Source: Oscillospiraceae bacterium (GTDB lineage Bacteria > Bacillota > Clostridia > Oscillospirales > CAG-272). From it: 32,411 nt of DNA. Made by a program: the position numbers and the translations under genes. The stretch covers positions 1-32,411 of the forward strand of contig SVSK01000023.1 of assembly GCA_015064345.1 (NCBI GenBank). Direction: 5' to 3'. Below are positions 24,920-32,268 of the stretch, in pieces (position 1 is the stretch's first letter; the number at the start of each line of letters is the position of its first letter). Under the pieces are notes generated by a model. The model was given only the letters and a program-made list of their open reading frames with translations, had not been told where the DNA came from and ran no database searches.

Positions 24920-25666
24920 TTATCTGTTTTTCAGAGATTCTTCGATTTCATTTTTGCAAAGATCCTTAATTACCTCGCCTGCGATGATAAGTCCGCTGAC
25001 CGAGGGCACGAATGCGCAGGATGCAGGTGGGATCTTTTTGCTCGGGCTACTATCCTGGGCCTCACCCTCGGGTATATATTCTGGCTTTACACGCTCTTCC
25101 TTTGAGTAGACGACCTTGAGGTGATTTATTCCGACCTTGCGAAGTTCTCTGCGCACTACCGCTGCAAGGGGGCAAACGGTGGTTTTGGATATGTCCGCCA
25201 CCTCAAAACGGGTGGGGTCAAGCTTGTTTCCCGCTCCCATTGCGGAGATGACGGGAGTGCCCGTTTCGTGACAAGCTTTGATTATTGCAAGCTTAGCAGA
25301 CACGGTGTCGATTGCGTCCACTACGTAGTCGTATTCGGAGAAGTCGAACTCGGCGATGCTTTCGGGCAGCACAAACTCCTGTCTGAGGTGCAGTACACAT
25401 TCGTCACTTATCTCGCGGATGCGCAATTCTGCAGCTTCGGTTTTGTTCATGCCTACGGTAGATCGAGTGGCGAATATCTGTCGGTTCAGGTTTGACTCTG
25501 CTACGGTGTCGCCGTCGATGAGGGTAAGCTCCCCTACGCCTGAGCGCACAAGCGCCTCGACTGTGTGACCGCCCACTCCGCCAAGTCCGAATACTGCCAC
25601 ATGGCAACTTTTCAGTTTATCCGTTCCTGCCTTACCAATCAGCATTGATGTTCTCTCGGTATTCAC
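24920..25666 (-). CDS. tcdA: tRNA threonylcarbamoyladenosine dehydratase TcdA (HesA/MoeB/ThiF family)
   Basis: The 248-aa protein has the E1-like adenylation fold: GLGGVGGHTVEALVRSGVGE near 30, IDGDTVAESNLNRQ, VDAIDTVSAKLAI, and the later TTVCPLAAVVRRELRK. TcdA cyclises t6A37 to ct6A in ANN-decoding tRNAs. The start codon is GTG at 25666 (shown as M in the track), with GGAGGG 6 nt upstream. It is the first gene of the tcdA-ttcA-CPBP-tadA operon, with a strong promoter at 25702-25731. Other E1-like roles (thiamine, molybdopterin) are less likely, as length and C-terminal features fit TcdA. Confidence 0.88.
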   Translation of the reverse strand: MNTERTSMLIGKAGTDKLKSCHVAVFGLGGVGGHTVEALVRSGVGELTLIDGDTVAESNLNRQIFATRSTVGMNKTEAAELRIREISDECVLHLRQEFVLPESIAEFDFSEYDYVVDAIDTVSAKLAIIKACHETGTPVISAMGAGNKLDPTRFEVADISKTTVCPLAAVVRRELRKVGINHLKVVYSKEERVKPEYIPEGEAQDSSPSKKIPPASCAFVPSVSGLIIAGEVIKDLCKNEIEESLKNR

Positions 25667-25701
25667 CTTCTGCCCTCCGCTCTCAAAGTATATTCCATTA
25701 T

Positions 25702-25731
25702 ATTATATCACATTTCATGGGGAGTTTGCAA
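25702..25731 (-). promoter_or_regulatory. Promoter of the tcdA operon
   Basis: On the minus strand TTGCAA (25731-25726) is followed after 18 nt by a perfect TATAAT (25707-25702), with TGA just before it (extended -10). A second overlapping TATAAT lies at 25702-25697. Confidence 0.7.
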
Positions 25732-25754
25732 GGGTTATGAGTTATAAGTTATGG

Positions 25755-25823
25755 GCCGGGTGGAATATATACGGTTCAATAACATGGTGTTAGCCAATTC
25801 CACCCCCGAGGACTCCGTCCTCG
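25755..25823 (+). repeat. Two-hairpin intergenic element, family 1, copy c
   Basis: GCCGGGTGGAATATATACGG begins like copy b. The arm GGTGGAAT pairs with ATTCCACC, and the distal hairpin is CGAGGACTCCGTCCTCG (25807-25823). Copy c lacks the ~50 nt of extra hairpins present in copy b. Confidence 0.7.
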
Positions 25824-25905
25824 TAAAGTATTTTGCAAATGGGTTATGAGTTATGAGTTCACTTCGTGAAAGTGATGTTGCCTTTGGCAGTGAGTGCTTC
25901 ATTTC

Positions 25906-25958
25906 TTCTCTATTCTTTATTCTTTTAGCGAAGCGCTCGTTTTCTTTTAGCGCAGCGC
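25906..25958 (+). repeat. 53-bp direct repeat, unit 1
   Basis: The sequence starting TTCTCTATTCTTTATTCTTT and ending in AGCGAAGCGCTCG...AGCGCAGCGC is repeated without change at 26295-26347. It contains two small GC hairpins and a TTTATTC tract. Confidence 0.75.
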
Positions 25959-25962
25959 TCCC

Positions 25963-25999
25963 CCTCCCGCGATGAAATTCAAACCTGTTCGACGGGAGG
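25963..25999. repeat. CCTCCCG/CGGGAGG inverted arms
   Basis: CCTCCCG (25963-25969) and CGGGAGG (25993-25999) enclose 23 nt. GACGGGAGG recurs at about 26122 and its complement at about 28892, suggesting a shared module with family 4. Confidence 0.4.
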
Positions 26000-26011
26000 A
26001 TCGCTTTACCT

Positions 26012-26075
26012 TGTCATTCTGAGCGGAACACGGAGTGTGCAGTCGAAGAATCTCGAATAGATCCTCAGGATGACA
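26012..26075. repeat. TGTCAT inverted-terminus repeat, family 3, copy B (short form)
   Basis: TGTCATTCTGAG (26012-26023) and CTCAGGATGACA (26064-26075) are inverted ends matching at 11 of 12 positions. Between them lies CGAAGAATCTC, also found reversed in copy A. This 64-bp unit looks like the uninterrupted form of copy A at 7432-7593. Confidence 0.65.
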
Positions 26076-26148
26076 GACTTTGGGGATTGACGCTCTTGGG
26101 TGGAGAAATTCAGATTTGAACGACGGGAGGGAAGACCCCTCCCCTACG

Positions 26149-26217
26149 GCCGGGTAGGGTATTATGATAACAAAACCCATACATTACACTGACCCTACCC
26201 CTGAGGACTACGTCCTC
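26149..26217 (+). repeat. Two-hairpin intergenic element, family 1, copy d
   Basis: GCCGGGTAGGGTATTATGAT begins the unit. GGGTAGGG pairs with CCCTACCC, and the distal hairpin is GAGGACTACGTCCTC (26203-26217). Its interior (CATACATTACACTGACC) closely follows copy a (CACACGTTACGCCGACC). Confidence 0.7.
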
Positions 26218-26294
26218 TTTGAGTTTTGCTGTTTTTCTGTCAGCGGACAGACGTACATTTTCCGCTACACCAAATATTTCTTCTTTATTATTTA

Positions 26295-26347
26295 TTCTCT
26301 ATTCTTTATTCTTTTAGCGAAGCGCTCGTTTTCTTTTAGCGCAGCGC
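26295..26347 (+). repeat. 53-bp direct repeat, unit 2
   Basis: Second, identical unit of the repeat at 25906-25958, ending 2-3 nt before the terminator of the cysteine-rich protein gene. Together with the family 1, 3 and 4 pieces it fills the 745-nt gene-free stretch 25667-26411. Confidence 0.75.
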
Positions 26348-26349
26348 AA

Positions 26350-26380
26350 CAAAAAAACCTCTGACCGAAATCAGAGGTTT
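26350..26380 (-). terminator. Intrinsic terminator of the cysteine-rich protein gene
   Basis: On the minus strand AACCTCTGA-TTTCGG-TCAGAGGTT (26379-26356) forms a perfect 9-bp stem with a 6-nt loop. It is followed by a run of T (26357-26351 on the plus strand is AAAAAAA). It lies about 32 nt past the stop at 26412. Confidence 0.88.
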
Positions 26381-26411
26381 GTAATTCATTTTTATTTTGG
26401 AGCTGTTTATC

Positions 26412-28601
26412 TTAGTTTACGGAATACTTCAGACCCTTGATGAGGTAGCAAACAGATGCAAGGTCGTATCTTGTGAGAGTACGGTTCTTTGTGTAGCCGT
26501 TTTCTGTTGCAAGACCGATGGAAACAGCGTTTGCGAGAGCTTCAGCTTCGCTATCAAAGCCAACGAACTGAACGCCGCTCTGCTTCTGAACGTACTCGAG
26601 GTATGTGTCAACGATGCGGCAAGCTGTCTGAACGTCGATAGCCTGGTCTACCTTGTCTGTGGAGATGATGAGACCCAGCTGCTTAGCCAGTGCTTCTCTC
26701 TGAGCTTCAGTGTTAAGAGTTCCCTTAACGTCTGCCATTTCAACGAGAGCCATAGCGAATGTCTTAACGCTTACCATGTTTGTGCCACCGAAGTAGGGCT
26801 TGTTTCTCACGTAGCTGAGAGGTTCCATGATGCCTGTTTCAGTTACGTATTCAACAGCCTTTTCGTAGCCGGATGCGATGAAGTTGTAGGGGTTGTTCCA
26901 CTCGAATTCAACGTAAACAGTGTGGCTTTCTCTAACTGCCTTGAATGTGTAAGTGCTTACAGCGCCAACAGACTTACCGTCGATCTTAACGTCAACGATC
27001 TTATAGTTTGCGGACTTGGGAGTGAACTTGTAAGTGATCGTATCAGCTGTGCTTACCTTAATAGCAGTTGCGTCAGCAGCCTTGCCGTTAAGTGTAGCTG
27101 TGATAGTACCGTTACCGTTTGAGGAAGCTGTGATAGCATAGTTCTGTGCTGTGGAAACAGGCATGAAGTACGCACAAACAACAGTATTGGATGTGATCTT
27201 GATCGTGAGCTTTTCTTCAGCGCCTACGTTCCGGCCGTTAACTGTTACACCTGCAAGAATGTAGCCTGCCTTGGGAGAGAATGTGATGGTCTTGTACTGA
27301 CCGTAGGTAGCATAGTTGCCGCCTGCGATGGAGTATGTGCCGCCAACACTTGCCATAACGTTTACGATGTAGAAGTTACCGATGGAAGGAGTGCATACGT
27401 AGGAGTAGAGAGGATATGCGGCTTTGTGGCCGTTTTCGCACTCGTAGTGACCGTAAAGCTTACCGTTCAGAGTGAAGTAGTAGAGGTACTCTACCTTCTT
27501 GTCGCACTCTGCACAGTCGTAGCTTTCCCTGATTCCGGGAAGTGTATAGTCGGGATATGTGAATCCGGGATCGATGATGTCGCAACAACCTGTGCAGCTG
27601 TACTTACCGCAGTAGCTGCAAGCTTTTGTGGGAGCGATAATGTTACCGTTTACAACAGCGAAAGAGTAGGAGTGGCCGTTTGCACACTTGTAGTATGCAT
27701 ATGTTACGCCTGACTGTGAGTAAGTGAACTGATACTGGAGTTCCTTATCGCAGCTGAAGCAATCGTATTCGGGAATTGTTCCGGGATAAATACCGCCCAT
27801 GTAGCAGCCGCCTGTGCAAGTAGACTTACCGCAGTAGTAGCAGTATACTGTAGGCTTTATAACTGTAGCGGACTTCTTGGGATATGCATGAGCGTGACCG
27901 TTTGAGCACTTGAAGAAGCCGTACTCTGTATCGCCGTATGTGTAGTAGAACTGGAGAGTCTGCGCGCCCTTACAGTCGGGGCACTTGCCTGTGTAATCTT
28001 CAAAGCGTGAATGAATTATACCGCAAAATGTGTTGCCGATGGAGGGGGTGCAGAAGTAGCAGTAGCGGTGATTGTGGCAGATAGTACAAGTGGGCTTGTG
28101 GCACGCATTACAGCTGGGCTTTGTTACGTATGCAACCTCCTTGTAGAAGGAATAATTACAGGTTGTGCAGAAGTAGCTGCAGTTGAGCTTACCGTTCAGG
28201 TAGCCTGTAGCAGTGTAAATTGTGTTTGTATCCTTTCCGCAGTTGGGGCATGTTTCGCCCTTGTACCAGCTGGGAATGGTAATAGAACCGGTTGTTTCAA
28301 AGATGGGTGTGAAGCCCATCTCGTCGGGATTGTCGAGGCAGTACCAAATGATCTTGCCTTCGTATGTGAAGAATTCAGCGAGGCCGTCGCAAGCGGGGCA
28401 TTCGTCATACCATGTGCCTGTGAGGGGTTCAAAGTTACCTATCTGGCAGCCATAGAGGTAATACCACTTATGGTACTCGATAAGGGTGTCAAGTCTGTTG
28501 TCATTGCAGTCGTTCTTAAAGGGAACAGTGATAGCGGATGCGGAGATTGCAAGAGATGCCAGCATCAGCACTGCAAGAACGAGAGAGAGAATTTTTTTCA
28601 T
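26412..28601 (-). CDS. Secreted cysteine-rich (zinc-ribbon-like) repeat protein with SLH-like C-terminus
   Basis: I do not recognise this 729-aa protein as a known named protein. It has a signal peptide (MKKILSLVLAVLMLASLAISASA, cleavage near 23) and no lipobox. Residues about 30-405 hold 36 cysteines in about five tandem modules of roughly 75 residues. The clearest three have CxxC (207/210, 281/284, 363/366), then CxNGH (232, 306, 388); the first two continue with CxYCGKxxCTGxC (254-266, 328-340). CTPSIGN occurs at 184 and 403. Residues about 410-480 and 485-567 look like two divergent InlB-type beta repeats. The C-terminus (about 570-729) resembles three degenerate SLH repeats (GYEKAVEYVTETGIM; LTRYDLASVCYLI). 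It is probably wall-anchored; whether it binds zinc or forms disulfides is unknown. It has its own promoter and terminator, so it is monocistronic. Confidence 0.8.
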   Translation of the reverse strand: MKKILSLVLAVLMLASLAISASAITVPFKNDCNDNRLDTLIEYHKWYYLYGCQIGNFEPLTGTWYDECPACDGLAEFFTYEGKIIWYCLDNPDEMGFTPIFETTGSITIPSWYKGETCPNCGKDTNTIYTATGYLNGKLNCSYFCTTCNYSFYKEVAYVTKPSCNACHKPTCTICHNHRYCYFCTPSIGNTFCGIIHSRFEDYTGKCPDCKGAQTLQFYYTYGDTEYGFFKCSNGHAHAYPKKSATVIKPTVYCYYCGKSTCTGGCYMGGIYPGTIPEYDCFSCDKELQYQFTYSQSGVTYAYYKCANGHSYSFAVVNGNIIAPTKACSYCGKYSCTGCCDIIDPGFTYPDYTLPGIRESYDCAECDKKVEYLYYFTLNGKLYGHYECENGHKAAYPLYSYVCTPSIGNFYIVNVMASVGGTYSIAGGNYATYGQYKTITFSPKAGYILAGVTVNGRNVGAEEKLTIKITSNTVVCAYFMPVSTAQNYAITASSNGNGTITATLNGKAADATAIKVSTADTITYKFTPKSANYKIVDVKIDGKSVGAVSTYTFKAVRESHTVYVEFEWNNPYNFIASGYEKAVEYVTETGIMEPLSYVRNKPYFGGTNMVSVKTFAMALVEMADVKGTLNTEAQREALAKQLGLIISTDKVDQAIDVQTACRIVDTYLEYVQKQSGVQFVGFDSEAEALANAVSIGLATENGYTKNRTLTRYDLASVCYLIKGLKYSVN

Positions 28602-28650
28602 GTCGAATTCCTTTCTTACCTTTGCTAGGTTTGGAAACTTTTACAAGTAC

Positions 28651-28659
28651 AGTATAGCA
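28651..28659 (-). promoter_or_regulatory. Extended -10 promoter of the cysteine-rich protein gene
   Basis: On the minus strand TGC-TATACT (28659-28651) is an extended -10. No good -35 lies at 17 nt; TTAACA lies 20 nt upstream. The leader would be about 45 nt and ends in a GAAAGGA ribosome site. Confidence 0.5.
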
Positions 28660-28856
28660 TATCCTAATCTTGTAATTGTTAACAATGTGTTTATTTTTGG
28701 TAGATTTTCACTGATTTTGCTTATTTTTTTCGTTTCAGCGGCGCAAAGTCAGTTTCCTATATTATATTAGACGACGGAAATGGGAAAAAGTTCCCGACTT
28801 TGGGAAATTTTAGCGGAGTTTTTGTGGTATTGCTGTTCTCCCGACGTCGCAAACCC

Positions 28857-28902
28857 GTAGGGGAGCCATCAAACTGCGTTTGATAAATCATCCTCCCGTC
28901 GA
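28857..28902 (+). repeat. Family-4-like hairpin unit
   Basis: GTAGGGGA is followed by the perfect hairpin ATCAAAC-TGC-GTTTGAT (28868-28884) and CCTCCCGTCG. The plan is as in the 16514-16583 unit, with one compensated stem change. It is part of the 726-nt gene-free stretch 28602-29327. Nothing was recognised in 28670-28850 beyond AT-rich sequence. Confidence 0.5.
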
Positions 28903-28929
28903 ACAAGGTCAGGCTTTCCTCTATTTCAT

Positions 28930-29165
28930 GCCGCTTTTTTCTTCAACCAAACTTGCACTTTCATCCTTGTTTTTGCACTGCGCGTGGGTGCGCACCCGGT
29001 CAGGGTATGCAGAGCACAAAAATCGTATATATAGTTAACCCTGCCCACGAGGACTGCGTCCTCGGTTAGATAACTTAGAGTCCTTGTGAAACCAGGCACT
29101 TAAAGAGGGGAAAGTCACTTCGTTCTATTTCCCCTCTCTAAGAACTCTCCCCTTTGTCTTTCGTG
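28930..29165 (+). repeat. Mosaic hairpin repeat, family 2, copy D, carrying a family-1 unit
   Basis: The unit starts GCCGCTTTTTTCTTCAACCA and TTTTTGCACTGCGCGTGGGTG. Then, where copies A-C have the AAGAGG hairpin, it holds a complete family-1 element (28994-29064). It resumes with GAGGGGAAA/TTTCCCCTC arms (29105-29136), whose loop is identical to copy A. The family-1 element therefore replaced or was inserted into a family-2 module. Confidence 0.65.
28994..29064 (+). repeat. Two-hairpin intergenic element, family 1, copy e
   Basis: ACCCGGTCAGGGTATGCAGA begins the unit. CAGGGT pairs with ACCCTG at 29037-29042, and the distal hairpin is CGAGGACTGCGTCCTCG (29048-29064). The base before the central CG of the distal hairpin differs in four copies (T, C, A, G in a, c, d, e) while the stem is kept. 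Confidence 0.65.
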
Positions 29166-29187
29166 CAACTTTGGATTTTCGCATTTC

Positions 29188-29239
29188 TCCTATTTATTCT
29201 TTTTTATTTATTCTCTATTCTTTATTCTTTATTCTTTCA
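29188..29239. repeat. TTTATTC tract upstream of xylB
   Basis: Repeats of the TATTCTTTATTCTTTATTC type end about 20 nt before the xylB -35 box. There is no gene 3' end here, unlike at the other tracts. Confidence 0.6.
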
Positions 29240-29257
29240 GCTCCGTGCATTTCCCTC

Positions 29258-29286
29258 TTGAAAAAATCTGCGGAATATATTATACT
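29258..29286 (+). promoter_or_regulatory. Promoter of the xylBA operon
   Basis: TTGAAA (29258-29263) and TATACT (29281-29286) are separated by exactly 17 nt, giving a start near 29293 and a ~35-nt leader. I saw no clear cre site or XylR-type palindrome over it. Confidence 0.75.
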
Positions 29287-29327
29287 ATTTCTATATATGG
29301 CATAATCCGTAAAACAGGAGACCTCAT

Positions 29328-30827
29328 ATGAACAATAACAAATACTATATAGGCATCGACCTTGGCACGTCTGCCGTAAAGCTTCTCCTCGTTGACAGCT
29401 GCGGCAATGTGATTCGCACCGAGAGCCGTGAATATCCGCTGATCTTCCCTAATCCCGGTTGGTCGGAACAGCGCCCCGAGGAATGGTGGAGTGGTGTAAA
29501 GTCCGGTCTTGCCGCGCTGCTCGACGGCATTGACACCTCGCTCATCGAGGGTATCGGCTGCGGCGGTCAGATGCACGGACTTGTGGTGCTTGACGAAGAT
29601 GACAATGTTATCCGCCCGGCAATTCTCTGGAACGACGGCAGAACCCAGGCAGAGGTGGACTACCTCAACGGCGAGATCGGTAAGGATAAGCTCTCCGCTC
29701 TTACTGCCAACATTGCGTTTGCAGGCTTTACCGCACCGAAGATCCTTTGGATGAAGAATAACGAGCCTGAAAACTTCGCGAAGATCAAGAAGATCATGCT
29801 TCCGAAGGACTATATAAACTATCTTCTCACAGGCGTACATTGCTGTGACTACTCCGACGCGTCCGGTATGCTCACACTTGATGTTGAACACAAGCGCTGG
29901 TCCCGTGAAATGCTCGCGATCTGCGGTGTTACGGAAGACGTGATGCCCGCACTTTACGAAAGCTCCGATGTGGTTGGCACACTTCTTCCCGAGATTGCGG
30001 CTGAGCTTGGTCTCCCCGAGGGAATCAAGGTAGTGGGCGGTGCAGGAGACAATGCGGCAGCGGCAGTCGGCACAGGAATCGTCGGCGAGGGTGGATGCAA
30101 CATCTCCCTTGGCACATCCGGTACTGTGTTTATTTCCTCAACCAAATTCGGAGTTGACCCGAACAATGCACTTCACGCTTTTGCTCACGCAGACGGCGGC
30201 TATCATCTCATGGGATGTATGCTCTCCGCCGCAAGCTGCAACAAGTGGCTCTGCGAGGATATTCTCGGAACAACCGACTACGCAGGTGAGCAGCGTGACA
30301 TCACCGACGACGATCTGGGTAATAACCGCGTATTCTTCCTCCCCTACCTCATGGGTGAGAGAAGCCCCATCAATGACGTAAACGCACGCGGCACTTTCAC
30401 CGGTATGTCAATGGACACTACCCGCAAAGATATGGTACTTGCTGTGCTTGAAGGTGTAGCGTTCGCTATCCGAGACAGCGTTGAGGTTGCCCGTTCACTC
30501 GGCATCAAGATCGATCGAAGCAAGATCTGCGGCGGCGGAGCAAAGTCTCCTCTGTGGAGACGGATCATCGCAAACGTGCTTGGCATTTCCCTTGACATTC
30601 CCCAGACCGAGGAAGGACCCGGATACGGCGGCGCAATGCTGGCAATGGTAGGCTGCGGCAGGTTCGGTTCAGTAATCGAGGCGGCTGAAGCACTTACAGG
30701 TGTATCTGCGACAGTTGACCCCGATCCCGAGATCACAGCCCGCTACGAAGCAAAGTATCAAATTTTCAAAAAAATATATCCCACAATGAAAAACCTGTTT
30801 TCTGAAATGAAGGAGGAAACAAAATGA
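29328..30827 (+). CDS. xylB: Xylulokinase
   Basis: The 499-aa FGGY-family kinase phosphorylates D-xylulose to xylulose-5-phosphate, which feeds the pentose phosphate pathway. Visible motifs are the N-terminal phosphate-1 loop [52 protein letters not shown], and the second-domain loop [16 protein letters not shown] with SLGTSGTV. The length fits the family. GGAG precedes ATG 29328. It is the first gene of a two-gene operon and overlaps xylA by 4 nt (ATGA). Confidence 0.95.
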   Translation: MNNNKYYIGIDLGTSAVKLLLVDSCGNVIRTESREYPLIFPNPGWSEQRPEEWWSGVKSGLAALLDGIDTSLIEGIGCGGQMHGLVVLDEDDNVIRPAILWNDGRTQAEVDYLNGEIGKDKLSALTANIAFAGFTAPKILWMKNNEPENFAKIKKIMLPKDYINYLLTGVHCCDYSDASGMLTLDVEHKRWSREMLAICGVTEDVMPALYESSDVVGTLLPEIAAELGLPEGIKVVGGAGDNAAAAVGTGIVGEGGCNISLGTSGTVFISSTKFGVDPNNALHAFAHADGGYHLMGCMLSAASCNKWLCEDILGTTDYAGEQRDITDDDLGNNRVFFLPYLMGERSPINDVNARGTFTGMSMDTTRKDMVLAVLEGVAFAIRDSVEVARSLGIKIDRSKICGGGAKSPLWRRIIANVLGISLDIPQTEEGPGYGGAMLAMVGCGRFGSVIEAAEALTGVSATVDPDPEITARYEAKYQIFKKIYPTMKNLFSEMKEETK

Positions 30828-32143
30828 GCGAGATCTTCAAAAACATTCCCGAAATAAAGTACGAAGGACCCCAGAGCAAGAATCCCCTTGCGTTCAAGTA
30901 TTATGATCCCGACAGAATAGTGCTCGGCAAGAAGATGAGCGAGCATCTGCCCTTCGCTATGGCATGGTGGCACAATCTCGGCGCGGCAGGTACAGATATG
31001 TTCGGTCGCGACACCGCTGACAAGTCCTTTGGGGCAAGCGAAAAGGGTACAATGGAGCACGCACGCGCTAAGGTTGACGCAGGCTTTGAATTTATGAAAA
31101 AGCTGGGCATCAAGCTCTTCTGCTTCCACGACGTTGACCTTGTTCCCGAAGCTGATGACATTAAGGAAACAAACCGTCGCCTTGACGAGATCACCGACTA
31201 CATACTCGAGAAGATGGAAGGCACAGACATCAAGTGCCTCTGGGGTACAGCGAATATGTTCTCCAACCCTCGCTTCATGAACGGTGCAGGCTCTACCAAC
31301 TCCGCTGACGTTTACTGCTTCGCTGCGGCACAGATCAAGAAGGCACTGGAGCTGACAGTTAAGCTCGGCGGTCGCGGATACGTATTCTGGGGCGGACGTG
31401 AAGGCTACGAAACTCTCCTCAATACTGACGTTAAGTTTGAGCAGGAAAACATCGCTCGCCTCATGCACATGGCAGTTGATTACGGCCGCAAGATCGGATT
31501 CAAGGGCGACTTCTACATTGAACCCAAGCCGAAGGAACCCATGAAGCATCAGTACGACTTCGACGCGGCTACCGCTATCGGTTTCGTTCGTCAGTACGGT
31601 CTGGATAAGGACTTCAAGATGAACATTGAAGCTAACCACGCAACTCTCGCAGGTCACACCTTCCGTCACGACCTCCGCATCTCCGCCATCAACGGCATGC
31701 TGGGCTCAATTGACGCTAACCAGGGCGACTACCTCCTCGGTTGGGACACAGACGAGTTCCCCTTCGACGCATACGAGGCAACATGGTGTATGTACGAGGT
31801 GCTGAAGGCAGGCGGTCTCACAGGCGGCTTCAACTTTGACGCAAAGTCCCGCAGACCCAGCTACACAATGGAAGACATGTTCGAGAGCTACATTCTCGGC
31901 ATGGACACCTTCGCACTCGGTCTCATTAAGGCTGCTGCTATCATTGAAGACGGCAGACTGGATGAGTTCGTAAAAGAGCGTTACTCCAGCTTCGGTACAG
32001 GCATCGGCAAGAAGATCATCGACGGCGAAGCAGATCTTTGCACACTTGCGGCATATGCTGAGGAAATGGGTGCACCCGAGCTCCCCGGCAGCGGCAAGCA
32101 GGAGAGACTTGAGGGCATCGTAAATCAGATAATGTTTCAGTGA
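30824..32143 (+). CDS. xylA: Xylose isomerase
   Basis: The 439-aa product is a class II xylose isomerase. It has an N-terminal extension, then [29 protein letters not shown] (catalytic His-Asp), [30 protein letters not shown] (metal-binding Glu and Lys), and [20 protein letters not shown] (second metal site). It interconverts D-xylose and D-xylulose with two divalent metals. GGAGG lies 8 nt upstream of ATG 30824 inside the xylB end, so translation is coupled. An intrinsic terminator follows at 32194. No xylose transporter or regulator is within the window. Confidence 0.97.
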   Translation: MSEIFKNIPEIKYEGPQSKNPLAFKYYDPDRIVLGKKMSEHLPFAMAWWHNLGAAGTDMFGRDTADKSFGASEKGTMEHARAKVDAGFEFMKKLGIKLFCFHDVDLVPEADDIKETNRRLDEITDYILEKMEGTDIKCLWGTANMFSNPRFMNGAGSTNSADVYCFAAAQIKKALELTVKLGGRGYVFWGGREGYETLLNTDVKFEQENIARLMHMAVDYGRKIGFKGDFYIEPKPKEPMKHQYDFDAATAIGFVRQYGLDKDFKMNIEANHATLAGHTFRHDLRISAINGMLGSIDANQGDYLLGWDTDEFPFDAYEATWCMYEVLKAGGLTGGFNFDAKSRRPSYTMEDMFESYILGMDTFALGLIKAAAIIEDGRLDEFVKERYSSFGTGIGKKIIDGEADLCTLAAYAEEMGAPELPGSGKQERLEGIVNQIMFQ

Positions 32144-32193
32144 TAAATAAAAAGACCCCGAGGCTCTGCAAATTTAGCGGTAAAATTGAATTT

Positions 32194-32222
32194 AGCCATC
32201 ACATTTTCGTGATGGCTTTTTT
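32194..32222 (+). terminator. Intrinsic terminator of xylBA
   Basis: AGCCATCAC-ATTTTC-GTGATGGCT (32194-32217) is a perfect 9-bp stem with a 6-nt loop followed by TTTTT to 32222. It lies 50 nt past the xylA stop. Confidence 0.88.
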
Positions 32223-32268
32223 CATACGCAGAAAGCAAAGAAGAAGCCCCCCGAGGCGGGTCGATATA

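Noticed and set aside
25755-26347. Possible CRISPR array
   Set aside because: Repeats are few, of different families, unevenly spaced and contain internal hairpins; there is no regular repeat-spacer pattern and no cas gene.
28602-29327. Possible tRNA or riboswitch upstream of xylB
   Set aside because: The hairpins there belong to repeat families 1, 2 and 4. No cloverleaf, TPsiC motif or known riboswitch core was seen.
30758-31669. 303-aa minus-strand ORF opposite xylA
   Set aside because: xylA motifs are complete on the other strand. The antisense product is a shadow rich in Val/Cys/Leu.
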